Assembly (NCBI RefSeq): GCF_945873775.1
Contig: NZ_CAMCEC010000006.1
Coordinates: forward strand, 56,661-120,660
Reading direction: 5' to 3'
DNA from: an uncultured Treponema sp.
Lineage (GTDB): Bacteria > Spirochaetota > Spirochaetia > Treponematales > Treponemataceae
DNA: 64,000 nt
Position 1 is the first letter of the stretch. Every line of letters begins with the position of its first letter. Shown in pieces: positions 51,028 through 60,360 of this stretch. The translations under genes were made by a program, and so were the position numbers. The notes below the pieces were generated by a model. The model searched no databases. It had not been told where the DNA came from and saw only the letters and a list, made by a program, of their open reading frames with translations.

Positions 51028-52365
51028 TTATTTTTTGATTGTTTTGTAAACTGGAGATGCTACGTCTGTTTTTGGTCCGATTTTGTCGAATCCGCAGTAA
51101 GGAACAAGAACTTCTGGAATCGTTACAGAGCCATCTTCATTTTGATAATTTTCAAGAATTGAAAGCATTGCTCTTCCAACTGCAACAGCTGTTCCATTAA
51201 GCATATGAACGTATTTATTTTTTCCATCATCGTCATGGTATTTTACATTCAGTCTGCGTGCCTGATAATCTGTGCAGTTTGAAGTTGAAGTTACTTCGCC
51301 GTAATCTCCGTCTGGATGATTTTCGTCAGCGCGTCCTGGCATCCAAGCTTCCAAGTCCCACTTTCTGTAAGCAGGCGCGCCCAAATCTCCAGTGCAAGTA
51401 TCAACAACACGGAACGGAAGTCCAAGTCCGCTGAAAATTTCTTCTTCAATCAAGCGGAGCTTTTCGTGAAGAGAATCGCTTTGCTCTGGAAGACAGTAGA
51501 CAAACATTTCAACTTTATCAAACTGATGAACTCTGTAAAGGCCTTTGCTGAATTGTCCAGCAGCTCCTGCTTCGCGTCTAAAGCAATGAGAAAGTCCGCA
51601 GTACATAAGCGGAAGTTTTGACTTGTCAAGAATTTCTCCTGAATGATAGCCGCCGAGTGTTATTTCTGCAGTTGCAACAAGGCACGTTCCTTCGTCTTCA
51701 ATTGCATAAACATTGCTTTCGTTTCCGCGCGGATTAAATCCAATTCCTTTTAGAACTTCTTCACGCGCAATGTCTGGAGTTATAAATGTTGTAAATCCGT
51801 GCTTGCGCAAAATATTAAGGGCATACATTATAAGCGCCTGCTCAAGAAAAACAGCTTCGTTTTTAAGGTAATAAAATTTTGCACCTGAAACTTTTGTTCC
51901 GCGCTCAAAGTCAATCAAATCCAGCGACTCGCCAAGCTCAACATGGCTTTTTGGCTTGAAGTCGAATTTTCTTGGCTGGCCAACTTTTTTTACTTCAAGA
52001 TTTTCTGTGTCAACTTTTCCAACTGGAACTTCTGGATTTGCCATGTTTGGAATCTGGCGTCCGGCCTCTTCAAGTTTTACTTCGAGTTCAGAAAGTTTTG
52101 CTTCCGCAGAAGAAACTGCGTCCTTTATGATTTTTCCTTCTTCAATATATTTTGTCCTTGTTTCAGAATCAAGTTTTTGTTTCATTGCCGCAGCATTTGC
52201 ATTTCTTTTTTGCTGAAGATTCTGCAGCTCCGTTGTAAGAGCAGTGCGTTCATCAAAAAGCTTTACTACTAAATCTGCATCAGCTTTTGCAGGATCCATG
52301 TTGCGGTCTATGATATTTTTCTTTACTGCTTCAAGATTGTCTTTAATAAATCTGTAGTCCAACAT
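51028..52365 (-). CDS. serS: serine-tRNA ligase
   Basis: A 445-residue class II synthetase. The N-terminal part is a two-helix coiled coil (about 30-105) that holds the long arm of tRNA-Ser. Motif 2 is CFRREAGAAGQFSKGLYRVHQF (about 263-284, seen in two parts) and motif 3 GTAVAVGRAMLSILENY (about 391-407). The start has AGAGG six bases upstream. It lies within the smc operon between the SIMPL-domain and AI-2E-type genes. Confidence 0.96.
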   Translation of the reverse strand: MLDYRFIKDNLEAVKKNIIDRNMDPAKADADLVVKLFDERTALTTELQNLQQKRNANAAAMKQKLDSETRTKYIEEGKIIKDAVSSAEAKLSELEVKLEEAGRQIPNMANPEVPVGKVDTENLEVKKVGQPRKFDFKPKSHVELGESLDLIDFERGTKVSGAKFYYLKNEAVFLEQALIMYALNILRKHGFTTFITPDIAREEVLKGIGFNPRGNESNVYAIEDEGTCLVATAEITLGGYHSGEILDKSKLPLMYCGLSHCFRREAGAAGQFSKGLYRVHQFDKVEMFVYCLPEQSDSLHEKLRLIEEEIFSGLGLPFRVVDTCTGDLGAPAYRKWDLEAWMPGRADENHPDGDYGEVTSTSNCTDYQARRLNVKYHDDDGKNKYVHMLNGTAVAVGRAMLSILENYQNEDGSVTIPEVLVPYCGFDKIGPKTDVASPVYKTIKK

Positions 52366-52397
52366 TTTTTGCCTCTATAAAATAAAATATAATCAGT

Positions 52398-53093
52398 TTA
52401 CTGAATTTCGTAAACTACTTCAACATTTACAGAAATGGAAGTTTTTCCTCCTGAAACTGGAGTGGAGCTGCCTTCCATTTTTGCCGCATATAAAACTGTG
52501 TTCGATATTCCTTCTGTGATTGCCGGACGTTCTTTTATTGAAATGATTTTTCCAACTGAACATCCGCTTGTGCTTGCAAGTGTAACCGCCTTTTGTTCAG
52601 CATCACGCAACGCAAGAATTCTAGCCTGTTTTTCTGCATCTGAAGTTTCTCCTGCTGAAAAAGATATTGAATTAAACTGATTTGCGCCCGCCTTTACAGC
52701 TCCGTCAATTATCTGTCCAGTTTTTTCAATTGAAGAAATCAAAATATTTATGCTGTTTGAAACTACGTATTGTCCGAGGATCGTCCGTCCGTTTGAATAC
52801 GAAGTTTCCTGCTGAATATAAAATGACGAAGTTGAAATATTTTCTTTTCCGATTCCAAGAGTTTCTAGCGAATTTCTTACAGCTTCCATTTTCTTGGCAT
52901 TGTCTTCGGTTGCTGCTAGAACACTTGAATTTCTTGTTACAACAGAAAGCGAGATTACGGCTTTTTCATTGTCAAGTTTTACAGTTCCTTTTCCTGTTAC
53001 TGAAATTGTTCTAGGCTCATTTTTTTCTGCGTTGAAATTACATGAAGTAAACGCAAAAAGAACAAAAACTGCTAATGCTAAAATTTTTTTCAT
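52398..53093 (-). CDS. SIMPL-domain (DUF541) lipoprotein
   Basis: A 231-residue protein with a lipoprotein signal: MKKILALAVFVLFAFTSC with Cys18. The mature part begins RTISVTGKGTVKLDNEKA and follows the SIMPL/DUF541 pattern to SGGKTSISVNVEVVYEI. Family members are periplasmic, assemble in rings and have been tied to oxidative stress in other bacteria; no enzyme function is known. It lies 15 bp after a second lipoprotein gene and 32 bp before serS. Confidence 0.9.
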   Translation of the reverse strand: MKKILALAVFVLFAFTSCNFNAEKNEPRTISVTGKGTVKLDNEKAVISLSVVTRNSSVLAATEDNAKKMEAVRNSLETLGIGKENISTSSFYIQQETSYSNGRTILGQYVVSNSINILISSIEKTGQIIDGAVKAGANQFNSISFSAGETSDAEKQARILALRDAEQKAVTLASTSGCSVGKIISIKERPAITEGISNTVLYAAKMEGSSTPVSGGKTSISVNVEVVYEIQ

Positions 53094-53108
53094 TTTGTTT
53101 CTCCAAAA

Positions 53109-54602
53109 TTATCTTATATTGAAATAAAATTTTTTTAAGTATGTAACCCGTTCGCTGGCTTTTTTCCAGACTGAACTTTGCGGATAACGGCGGACAATTG
53201 TTTCATAATTATCAAGCGCATTTTTTATGTTTCGTTCTGAGGAATTCGATTCGAAAATCTGCGCCTGAAGAAAAAGCCCCTCGTCAATTCTTGAGTCTGC
53301 TTTTTCAAAAAAACTTTCAAGGCAAGCAAGTGAGTCTTTATATTTTTTTGAATTGAAATTTTCCTGCGCGGCTTTTAAAAGCTCGTCAGCAGAAGAATCC
53401 GATGAATTATTTTTTTCTATTGAAGAAATTTCCTGCGAAGGTGAAACTTCATTGCCAGAAGAAATTTCACTGGAAGTTTGAACCGATGGTTTTTCAGTTT
53501 CAAAATCATTCTTGCTAGCTGCTTTTTCTTCTGGAATTTTTGGAGAATTTTCAGAAACTTCATTTTTGGGATTTGAAATTTCTGGACTTGAAATTTTTTC
53601 TTGAGTTGAATTTTTTTGCGATGGCGGAACAAGAGAAGAATAGTCAGGTGCTAAAATTCTTTCAGCTGAATAATTTCTTCCTTTTATTTCAACTTCCAAA
53701 TAGTCATCGATATAAGCGCCTGTAAGCTGGTCATTTTTGTAAAAATGAAGAATTGTTTTTCCTTCTTCTCTGGAACGCAAACTGAACGAAGTATCTTTAT
53801 CTCCGATTTTCCGACCGAAGTAGCGCATCAAATTTTTTTCATCTTCTTCGCCAAGATAAATCCAGCCTTTTCCAGGATAAACGATGTCCAAGTATTGGCT
53901 GTTTTTCATTGAAACTGAACGCGATGGAATTACAGGAACTTTTTCAGGTTCTGTTTTTTCTTCTTCTTGTGAAGTTGATTCTGCGGAATTTTCTTCAACA
54001 TTTGTTTCTGGATTTTGGATTTCCGGCTGCGAAATTATTTCTTCTGAATTTTCTGCATTTGGAATTTCAGTTTTTGAATTTTCATTTTCTATTATAACTT
54101 CTGGCTTTTTTTCAGCAGAAAGTTCTGGTTGTTCAGTTTGAATTTCTTCTGCTGCATTTTCGCCACTTGGAATTTCAGGCGATGCAGGTTCTTCTTTTTC
54201 AGGCTCGGACTTTTCTTCTTGAATTTTTTCTTCCGGCGGAACAAGAGGAATTTCTTCTGTTTCTTCAATCGGTTCTATGATTTCCTGCTTTTCAAGAAAA
54301 ACTGGTTCCGGGTCGCTTTCATAATATCCTTGAATATCTTCAATCGGCTCAAGCTTTATTTCTTCCTGAATTTTTTCTTCTGGCACCGGAGGATTTTCGT
54401 CAGCTGAATTTTTTTCTGGCTGAATTTCTTCTTTTGAAAGTTCAGGATTTTGTTCTTGAGAATTTTCTATTTCTTGCGCTTGATTTTCTTCAGCAATATT
54501 TTCTGATTCTAAAGGCAAAGTCTCTGCTGTATTTTCTTTTGGGGATGAGGCGCATGAGAAAAATAAAAATGTAAAAAACAAAGCTAAAAAAAATTTTATC
54601 AC
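53109..54602 (-). CDS. Glu/Pro-rich lipoprotein with C-terminal TPR-like domain
   Basis: A 497-residue protein. The signal is MIKFFLALFFTFLFFSC with Cys17. Residues about 20-235 are low in complexity, rich in Glu, Pro, Ser and Asn with repeated EEKIQEE-like blocks. A short folded domain follows (NSQYLDIVYPGKGWIYLGE, about 236-320), then a second low-complexity stretch, and a C-terminal TPR/YbgF-like domain of about 90 residues (DELLKAAQENFNSKKYKDSL). This suggests a long flexible periplasmic tether. It overlaps the upstream gene by 4 bp. Confidence 0.78.
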   Translation of the reverse strand: MIKFFLALFFTFLFFSCASSPKENTAETLPLESENIAEENQAQEIENSQEQNPELSKEEIQPEKNSADENPPVPEEKIQEEIKLEPIEDIQGYYESDPEPVFLEKQEIIEPIEETEEIPLVPPEEKIQEEKSEPEKEEPASPEIPSGENAAEEIQTEQPELSAEKKPEVIIENENSKTEIPNAENSEEIISQPEIQNPETNVEENSAESTSQEEEKTEPEKVPVIPSRSVSMKNSQYLDIVYPGKGWIYLGEEDEKNLMRYFGRKIGDKDTSFSLRSREEGKTILHFYKNDQLTGAYIDDYLEVEIKGRNYSAERILAPDYSSLVPPSQKNSTQEKISSPEISNPKNEVSENSPKIPEEKAASKNDFETEKPSVQTSSEISSGNEVSPSQEISSIEKNNSSDSSADELLKAAQENFNSKKYKDSLACLESFFEKADSRIDEGLFLQAQIFESNSSERNIKNALDNYETIVRRYPQSSVWKKASERVTYLKKFYFNIR

Positions 54603-54970
54603 GGAGCTGCTCCTAAAATTTCATTTGCAATTTTTTCATTTGATTTTCCAAGAGCTTCAACATTTTCCTTTGAAGGAACAGAAAACCATCTGTCGAATTC
54701 GTCTTTGCTCCAAGTAGAATTTTGTTCTCTTGAAAAATAATAATCTTCAGTTAAAGAATCATCTTTTGGCGGAAAAAAATCTTCAACTGCCGAAAAAGGA
54801 ATTTGCTCTGGAAAAACAAAAATTTCCTGTTTTTTTTTCTCTTGAAAAATTCCTGATACAAAAGCGAAAACTGCAAGAACAACAAGAAGAATTGTTATTC
54901 CCGCTGTAATCTTTGTGTTTTCCCGGAGAAAATTTTGCAGATTTTCCTTTACAATTTCAAAGAAATTCAT
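54599..54970 (-). CDS. small single-pass membrane protein
   Basis: A 123-residue protein with a basic N-terminal segment (NFFEIVKENLQNFLREN), one membrane helix at about 21-42 (ITAGITILLVVLAVFAFVSG) and an acidic exported tail with DRWFSVPSKENVEALGK. I do not recognise the family. It overlaps smc and the lipoprotein gene by 4 bp each, so it is made together with both. Confidence 0.7.
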   Translation of the reverse strand: MNFFEIVKENLQNFLRENTKITAGITILLVVLAVFAFVSGIFQEKKKQEIFVFPEQIPFSAVEDFFPPKDDSLTEDYYFSREQNSTWSKDEFDRWFSVPSKENVEALGKSNEKIANEILGAAP

Positions 54971-57921
54971 TGCTGGCTGATATTTTCCTCTGGTTCAGTT
55001 TTCGCATCAGTTTTTAAAGTTCCGTCTGGATTGTGCTCTCTTCTTGGAGGACGCGGCGGAATTACAATTCCTTCTTCCGGCTGAACTTCTTCTTCCACAA
55101 AATCTGACTGGTCGTTAAACACAATGTTTCCGTTCATGGTGTCTTCGTCAAGGCGAACTTGCAGAACTTTTGTGATTCCAGATTCTTCCATTGTAACGCC
55201 AAGCATTGTTGATGCGCCCATTACAGTTTTCCTGTTGTGCGTGATTACAATGTACTGGCTTATGTTTCCAAACGCGCGCAATGTGCTTACAAAACTTGCA
55301 ACGTTTTTGTCATCAAGAGCCGCGTCAATTTCGTCCAAAAGGCAAAACGGGCTAGGGCGGACTTGGTAAGTTGCAAAGAGAAGCGCGACTGCTGTCATTG
55401 TTTTTTCACCGCCAGAAAGAAGTGAAATATTTACAAGTTTTTTTCCAGGCGGCTGGGCAAGAATTTCAACACCGCTCGAAAGAACATTTGCCGGATCAAC
55501 AAGCCTAAGTTCAGCCCGTCCTCCGTTCATAAGTCTGCGGAACATATTGTGGAAATTTTTTCGAATCTTATTATATGTGTCCAAAAACATTTCAGAAGAT
55601 TTTGTCCGGATTTCTTCACTTACACGGACGAGATTTTCCAAAGTTTTTTGCGTGTCGTTGTAGTTTGCCTGCTGGCGTTCGTAGCGTTCTTTTTCTTCTG
55701 CAAACTGCTCAATCGCCATTAAGTTCGGAGTTCCAAGTTCCTGAATTTTTTGCTTCACCTGCGACAATTTTTCTTTTAAAGCTGGAACTGGAGTTGTTAT
55801 TGTGTACATCCGCTCTTCAAATTCCATCAGGTCGCGTGAAAAATTTTCTTGGAAATTTTGCTTCACATTTCTGATTTCAGTGTCGTACTGCGCAATTCCA
55901 ACGCTGAACTTTTCAAGCTGGCTTTGATATTTGTTCCGCTCTTCTTGTTTTTTCTGAAGCGCGTTTTGCTTTCCGCTTACCTGGCTGTTGCATTCTGAAA
56001 TTTGCTTGTCCAAGTCATTCAGTTCTGCTGTGATTTTTTGTCCTTGAGCTTCAAGTTCCGCAATCGATTCTTCAGTTTCTTGAAGTTGCTCCTCGTTTTC
56101 TTCCCGGCGTTTGTTTTCCTCAAAAAGCTCATTCTGCTGTTCCCGGAGCGAAGTTTCTTCAGAAGCCAAAGTTTTCCGCAAAGTTGAAATCTGCTGCTCG
56201 CACGAAGTTATTTGCTGAGCCATCTGCGCCTGGTTTATTTTTAATTTTGAAAGAGTGTCTTTGTATTCATCAATTTTTTTGTTAAGCGCATTGTTTTTTG
56301 AAGAGAGTTCCGCGCTTTCATTTTTTATTGAATCGATTGTAGCAAGATTCTGCTGAATTGAAGAGTCGATTCCGCGTTTTTTTGTGATAATTCCTTCTGG
56401 CGAAAGAAAATCGTCAATGAACTGCGGTGTTGTTTTTGTATATTCTGAAATTGACTGAGAAAGCTCCTCAAGCATCCGCAAAATTTCTGTAAATGCCGCA
56501 ACCGCATCAGTTCCCATCTGCGCAGAATCTTTTTCAGAATGAGAAGGAAGCGAAGAAAAATCCTTGAAAATATTTGCGCGCCCGTTCGCATAAATTTTGA
56601 TTTTTTCAAGTGCTGTATCAAGAGCTTCTTTTGCTTTTTTATTTGAAGTGCTTGAATAGCCTGCGTCCTTTAATTTTGCGTCAAGTTCTGTAACAATGTC
56701 TTCGGTTATTGACGTAAGCTGTTTTTGCAGTTCCGCGCGCTCTGAATCAAGATTGTTGATTTTTCCAGAATTTGTATTTATGAGCCTTAAATTTTCTTCA
56801 ATCTGACTTGAAGACTGACGGATATTTTCAGAAAAATTTTCAACATTTTTATTTATATCTGAAAGCTGCTTGTGTTTTTCGTGAAGCTCCGCATTCTGGC
56901 TGTCAATTTCTTCATTGTATTCATCAATTCGCTCTTCAATATTTTTTATGCGGTTTTCAATTTGCCCGATTTTTTCTTTCATCTGGCTTTGATGCTCGTG
57001 AAGCTGCCGCGCCATTGCTTTTTTTCCGGTTTGCTCCGCGCTGATTTTTATTACAAGCTGCTGTTTTGTGTTTACTTGCTCCTGAAGCTCTTTTACTTTG
57101 TCCGTGTTGACTTGGAGCGTATTTAAAATTTCCTCAATTTCATTTGCCGCGGAATTTCTTTTTTCTTCGGCTTCTTTTCTGTTCTGCTCGTGGCGCGCTT
57201 TGTTCTGCGTAAAATCCTTTAGCTTTAAAAGCTGAATGTCAAGCTCGCATTCAAATTTTTCATCTTGAAGTTTTCTGTATTTTGCAGTTTTTTCAGCCTG
57301 AACTTTTAAAGTCTCGTAGCTGCGTTTTGTTTCTGCAAGTCCAATATCAATTTGAGCCAGATTCGCCCTTGTTTTTTCAAGTTCACGTTCCGCATCTGCA
57401 ACTTCTGCCTTTGAACGGCTGATTCCTGCTGCTTCCTCAAAAAGGTAGCGTCTGTCTTCCGGCTTGCTTGAAAGAATCTGATCGATTTTTCCCTGCTCCA
57501 TGACAGAATAGGCGGCTTTTCCGACTCCAGTGTCCATAAAAAGCTTGCGGATTGAAGAAGCTCCAACTTGATTTGAATTTATAAAATATTCGTTTTCGCC
57601 GTTGCGATAAAGCCTGCGTTTTATTGCAATTTCAGAATCTTCAAGCGGAAGAAGCCCGTTTTCATTTGCAATTGTCAGTGTAACTTCCGCCATTGAAAGA
57701 GCCGAACGAGTTTCTGTTCCGTTGAAAATTACGTCTTCCATTGATTCGGCGCGAAGATTTTTTGAGCGGTTTTCTGCGAGAACCCATTTTATTGCATCAA
57801 CAACGTTGCTTTTTCCGCAGCCATTCGGACCAAGCAGGGCAGTAATTCCGTCGGCAAAATTTATATGAGTTCGGTCGGCAAATGACTTAAAACCGAATAT
57901 TTCAAGACTTTTTAAAAACAC
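54967..57921 (-). CDS. smc: chromosome segregation ATPase SMC
   Basis: A 984-residue SMC protein. Walker A is LLGPNGCGKSN (about 29-39), the signature and Walker B are at the C-terminal head: LLSGGEKTMTAVALLFA (about 853-869) and FCLLDEIDAALDD. Between them lie two long coiled coils around a short hinge near 480-560. It is about 200 residues shorter than common bacterial SMC because of shorter arms. The start is GTG with AGGAA upstream. It heads an operon of six genes to the AI-2E-type gene. Confidence 0.95.
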   Translation of the reverse strand: MFLKSLEIFGFKSFADRTHINFADGITALLGPNGCGKSNVVDAIKWVLAENRSKNLRAESMEDVIFNGTETRSALSMAEVTLTIANENGLLPLEDSEIAIKRRLYRNGENEYFINSNQVGASSIRKLFMDTGVGKAAYSVMEQGKIDQILSSKPEDRRYLFEEAAGISRSKAEVADAERELEKTRANLAQIDIGLAETKRSYETLKVQAEKTAKYRKLQDEKFECELDIQLLKLKDFTQNKARHEQNRKEAEEKRNSAANEIEEILNTLQVNTDKVKELQEQVNTKQQLVIKISAEQTGKKAMARQLHEHQSQMKEKIGQIENRIKNIEERIDEYNEEIDSQNAELHEKHKQLSDINKNVENFSENIRQSSSQIEENLRLINTNSGKINNLDSERAELQKQLTSITEDIVTELDAKLKDAGYSSTSNKKAKEALDTALEKIKIYANGRANIFKDFSSLPSHSEKDSAQMGTDAVAAFTEILRMLEELSQSISEYTKTTPQFIDDFLSPEGIITKKRGIDSSIQQNLATIDSIKNESAELSSKNNALNKKIDEYKDTLSKLKINQAQMAQQITSCEQQISTLRKTLASEETSLREQQNELFEENKRREENEEQLQETEESIAELEAQGQKITAELNDLDKQISECNSQVSGKQNALQKKQEERNKYQSQLEKFSVGIAQYDTEIRNVKQNFQENFSRDLMEFEERMYTITTPVPALKEKLSQVKQKIQELGTPNLMAIEQFAEEKERYERQQANYNDTQKTLENLVRVSEEIRTKSSEMFLDTYNKIRKNFHNMFRRLMNGGRAELRLVDPANVLSSGVEILAQPPGKKLVNISLLSGGEKTMTAVALLFATYQVRPSPFCLLDEIDAALDDKNVASFVSTLRAFGNISQYIVITHNRKTVMGASTMLGVTMEESGITKVLQVRLDEDTMNGNIVFNDQSDFVEEEVQPEEGIVIPPRPPRREHNPDGTLKTDAKTEPEENISQQ

Positions 57922-57951
57922 AGGAATTTCCTCAATTTAAAATGTTTTTCT

Positions 57952-57980
57952 ATTATAGCGAAACGGCCTTTGAGCCTCAA
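57952..57980 (-). promoter_or_regulatory. promoter of the smc operon
   Basis: On the minus strand TTGAGG (57980-57975), a 17-nt spacer and TATAAT (57957-57952) precede a leader of about 25 nt with GAGGAA. The -35 lies inside the 3' end of the DEAD-box gene. Confidence 0.7.
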
Positions 57981-59143
57981 GTATTAAAGGAATTTGGATC
58001 GACAACGTTACCTTTATAAAGCATTTTTGGAAAAACTTTTATTTTCAGTTTTTTTTCAAGGCGGGCATAGTTTTCCATTTCCCAGGCATCTCCAATAACG
58101 CAGTTTATTCCAGTTGCTCCGGCTCTTGCGGTTCTTCCTGCGCGGTGAATAAAAAAGTCTTCTTTTTCCGGCAAATCCATTTGAACAACATGGGTTATGC
58201 CTTCTATGTCAAGTCCTCTGGAAGCGAGGTCTGTTGTAATAAGAATTTTCGCTTTTCCGCTTCTGAATCTGTCGATTGCGGATTTTCTGTCAACCTTGTT
58301 TGTTTTTCCGCATAAAGTTTCACAGTCGATTTTTTTGAATCTTAGTTTTGAAGCGATGTTTTCAATCTGGTCGGATTTTGAAGTGAAAACAAGAAGTTTT
58401 TTTGGCTTTTCTGCATTTATGAAGCTTCTTAGAGTGTCAATTTTGTCTCTTCGTTCTGAAAAGATTGCCCAATGCGAAATTTGCTTTCTAAGAACATTTT
58501 CCATCGGCAGCGCAACAAAAAGAATTGCGTTTTCCTTTTCATCATTTAAAATTCCGTTTCTTGCTTTTTGAAGGATTTCACGCGTATATTTGCTTACAGT
58601 GGCGGAATTTCCTATAAGCTGAACTGATTTCGGAAGTCGCTCCATAAGATCTTTTGTGCTGTCTCTGAGTTCCGGGCTTAAAAGCCGGTCAGCTTCGTCA
58701 AGAACAAGAGTTTCAATTCCGTCAGCCTTAAGTTTTTTTAAATGAATCAGCTCAAGAAGCCGCGCAGGACCTCCAATTACAATTTCAGGTTTTTCCTTTA
58801 AAAGCTCGATTTGCCTTGAAATTGGAGCACCTCCAATCAGCAGGGCGCATTTTATTCCGCTGATTTTCTGCACCTGAACTTTTATCTGGGAAGCAAGCTC
58901 GTAAGTCGGGGAGGCAATCATAAGACGCGCCATTCTTTTTTCTGTGGAATTCAAACGGCTCAATAGCGGAAGCAAATATGCGAAAGTTTTTCCAGTTCCT
59001 GTTTCGCTTTGGAACATTATATTTTTTCCTTCTGAAATGAGCGGAATTATTTTTTTCTGTACTTCTGTAGGTTCAGTTATGCCGATTTCTTCAAGCTTTG
59101 AAACAATTGATTCGTCAACTTTTAGTTCTAAAAATTTGTCCAT
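57977..59143 (-). CDS. DEAD-box RNA helicase
   Basis: A 388-residue DEAD-box protein. Motifs in order: Q motif with EPTEVQKKIIP, motif I SETGTGKT (about 46-53), Ia ASPTYELA, Ib GGPARLLEL (GG where GTPGR is usual), II LDEADRLL (about 155-162), III NSATVS, V TDLASRGLDI and VI HRAGRTARAG. It unwinds RNA in ribosome assembly or decay; the exact type cannot be told. ATG 59143 is chosen because an extended -10 lies 6 nt before it and the 28 upstream residues are not family-like. Confidence 0.93.
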   Translation of the reverse strand: MDKFLELKVDESIVSKLEEIGITEPTEVQKKIIPLISEGKNIMFQSETGTGKTFAYLLPLLSRLNSTEKRMARLMIASPTYELASQIKVQVQKISGIKCALLIGGAPISRQIELLKEKPEIVIGGPARLLELIHLKKLKADGIETLVLDEADRLLSPELRDSTKDLMERLPKSVQLIGNSATVSKYTREILQKARNGILNDEKENAILFVALPMENVLRKQISHWAIFSERRDKIDTLRSFINAEKPKKLLVFTSKSDQIENIASKLRFKKIDCETLCGKTNKVDRKSAIDRFRSGKAKILITTDLASRGLDIEGITHVVQMDLPEKEDFFIHRAGRTARAGATGINCVIGDAWEMENYARLEKKLKIKVFPKMLYKGNVVDPNSFNT

Positions 59144-59149
59144 GAATAA

Positions 59150-59183
59150 AATATAGCATATTTTTAAAGTTTTGTGATATACT
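59150..59183. promoter_or_regulatory. divergent leaderless promoter pair
   Basis: In the 48-bp gap between start codons 59143 (minus) and 59192 (plus) each strand has an extended -10: TGC-TATATT (59158-59150, minus) ending 6 nt before its ATG, and TGA-TATACT (59175-59183, plus) ending 8 nt before its ATG. No Shine-Dalgarno is seen for either gene. Confidence 0.65.
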
Positions 59184-59191
59184 ATATAGAT

Positions 59192-60310
59192 ATGAAAATT
59201 GGAATTGATACATTTGGTTGCGATCACGGAAAATCTGGGCTTGGCTCATACCTTATGTCTTTTATAAACAATCTTCCTGCTGAAAATGAATTTGAGTTTG
59301 AACTTTTCGGAGAGGAAATTGACAGATATACTTATAACGTAAACCGCGATGTTCCTTTTTCTAGCATTGGAATAAAACCGACTTCGGGCGCAATCCGGCT
59401 TTGGCATTATTTGTCTGCGAACCGGTTTATAAAAAAATCAGGCTATGATGCGGTTGTTTTTCCAGCTGGAGCAAGACTTATTCCTTCAAAATTTAAAGTT
59501 CCAGGCATTGCAATTGTAAATGACATTCCGGGAAATATTTTTAAGAATGAAAACTTGCTTGCCCAAAAGCACATAAAAGCCGGACTTTCAAATGCTGACT
59601 GCGTAATTGTTCCGAGTATGTTTGTAAAGAAAAATCTTGAGCGTTCAGGACTGAAATGCCGACGCATAGAAATTGTCCACAACGGAATTGACCACAGCAG
59701 TTTTTTCCCAGTTGATTCTCTTGGAATTGAAAGTGAAGTCGCGGATATAAAGCCGTTCGCAATAAAAAAGCCTTATATAATTTATGCGAGCCGTATGCAA
59801 AGTCCTGAAAAAAAGCATATAGAGCTTATAAAAGCATTTTCGCTGTTCAAGAAAAAAACTAATTTGCCTCATAGACTTGTCATTGCAGGAAGCGACGGAC
59901 CATATAGTGATGAAGTTCACAAGGCTGCGTTTGAATCTTCAGCTGCAAGCGATATTTTTATAACCGGATATTTTCCGCATGAAAGTTTTCCTGAGCTATA
60001 TAGAAATTCTGAAGCCTGCGTTTTTCCTTCTGTGAATGAAGGAGCAGGGCTGCCTATTCTTGAAGCTATGGCGACTGGAATTCCCGTTGCCTGCGCAAAA
60101 GCCGGAGCTCTCCCAGAAGTTGCAGGAAACAATGCCCTTTTCTTTGATAGCGATAATATAGAAGAATTTGCTTCGTGCATAGAAAAAATAACAACAGATG
60201 AAAGTTTCAGAAAAAAAATATCAGCAAGCGCGCTTGCCTGGTCAAAAAGATTTTCTTGGGAAAAATGCGTGCTTGAAACTTTGGAAATAATAAAAAGCGT
60301 TTTAAAATAA
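59192..60310 (+). CDS. family 4 (GT-B) glycosyltransferase
   Basis: A 372-residue GT4 protein. It starts KIGIDTFGCDHGKSGLGSY, with the acceptor-loop glycines, and has IVHNGIDHSSFFP (about 166-178), YASRMQSPEKKHIELI (about 200-215), TGYFPHESFPELYRNSEACV and the donor-site motif SVNEGAGLPILEAMATGIPV with its two Glu residues. The sugar is unknown. It is outside the polysaccharide locus and has the base composition of the chromosome. ATG 59192 is chosen over 59174 because the latter lies inside the -10. Confidence 0.92.
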   Translation: MKIGIDTFGCDHGKSGLGSYLMSFINNLPAENEFEFELFGEEIDRYTYNVNRDVPFSSIGIKPTSGAIRLWHYLSANRFIKKSGYDAVVFPAGARLIPSKFKVPGIAIVNDIPGNIFKNENLLAQKHIKAGLSNADCVIVPSMFVKKNLERSGLKCRRIEIVHNGIDHSSFFPVDSLGIESEVADIKPFAIKKPYIIYASRMQSPEKKHIELIKAFSLFKKKTNLPHRLVIAGSDGPYSDEVHKAAFESSAASDIFITGYFPHESFPELYRNSEACVFPSVNEGAGLPILEAMATGIPVACAKAGALPEVAGNNALFFDSDNIEEFASCIEKITTDESFRKKISASALAWSKRFSWEKCVLETLEIIKSVLK

Positions 60311-60312
60311 AA

Positions 60313-60353
60313 AAAGGAGCTTCCGTCAGCTATTGCATTTTGAAAGCTCCTTT
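60313..60353. terminator. bidirectional terminator
   Basis: AAAGGAGCTT (60313-60322) and AAGCTCCTTT (60344-60353) form a perfect 10-bp stem. CATTTTTTT follows on the plus strand and TTTTATTTT on the minus strand. It ends both the glycosyltransferase gene and clpX. Confidence 0.88.
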
Positions 60354-60360
60354 CATTTTT

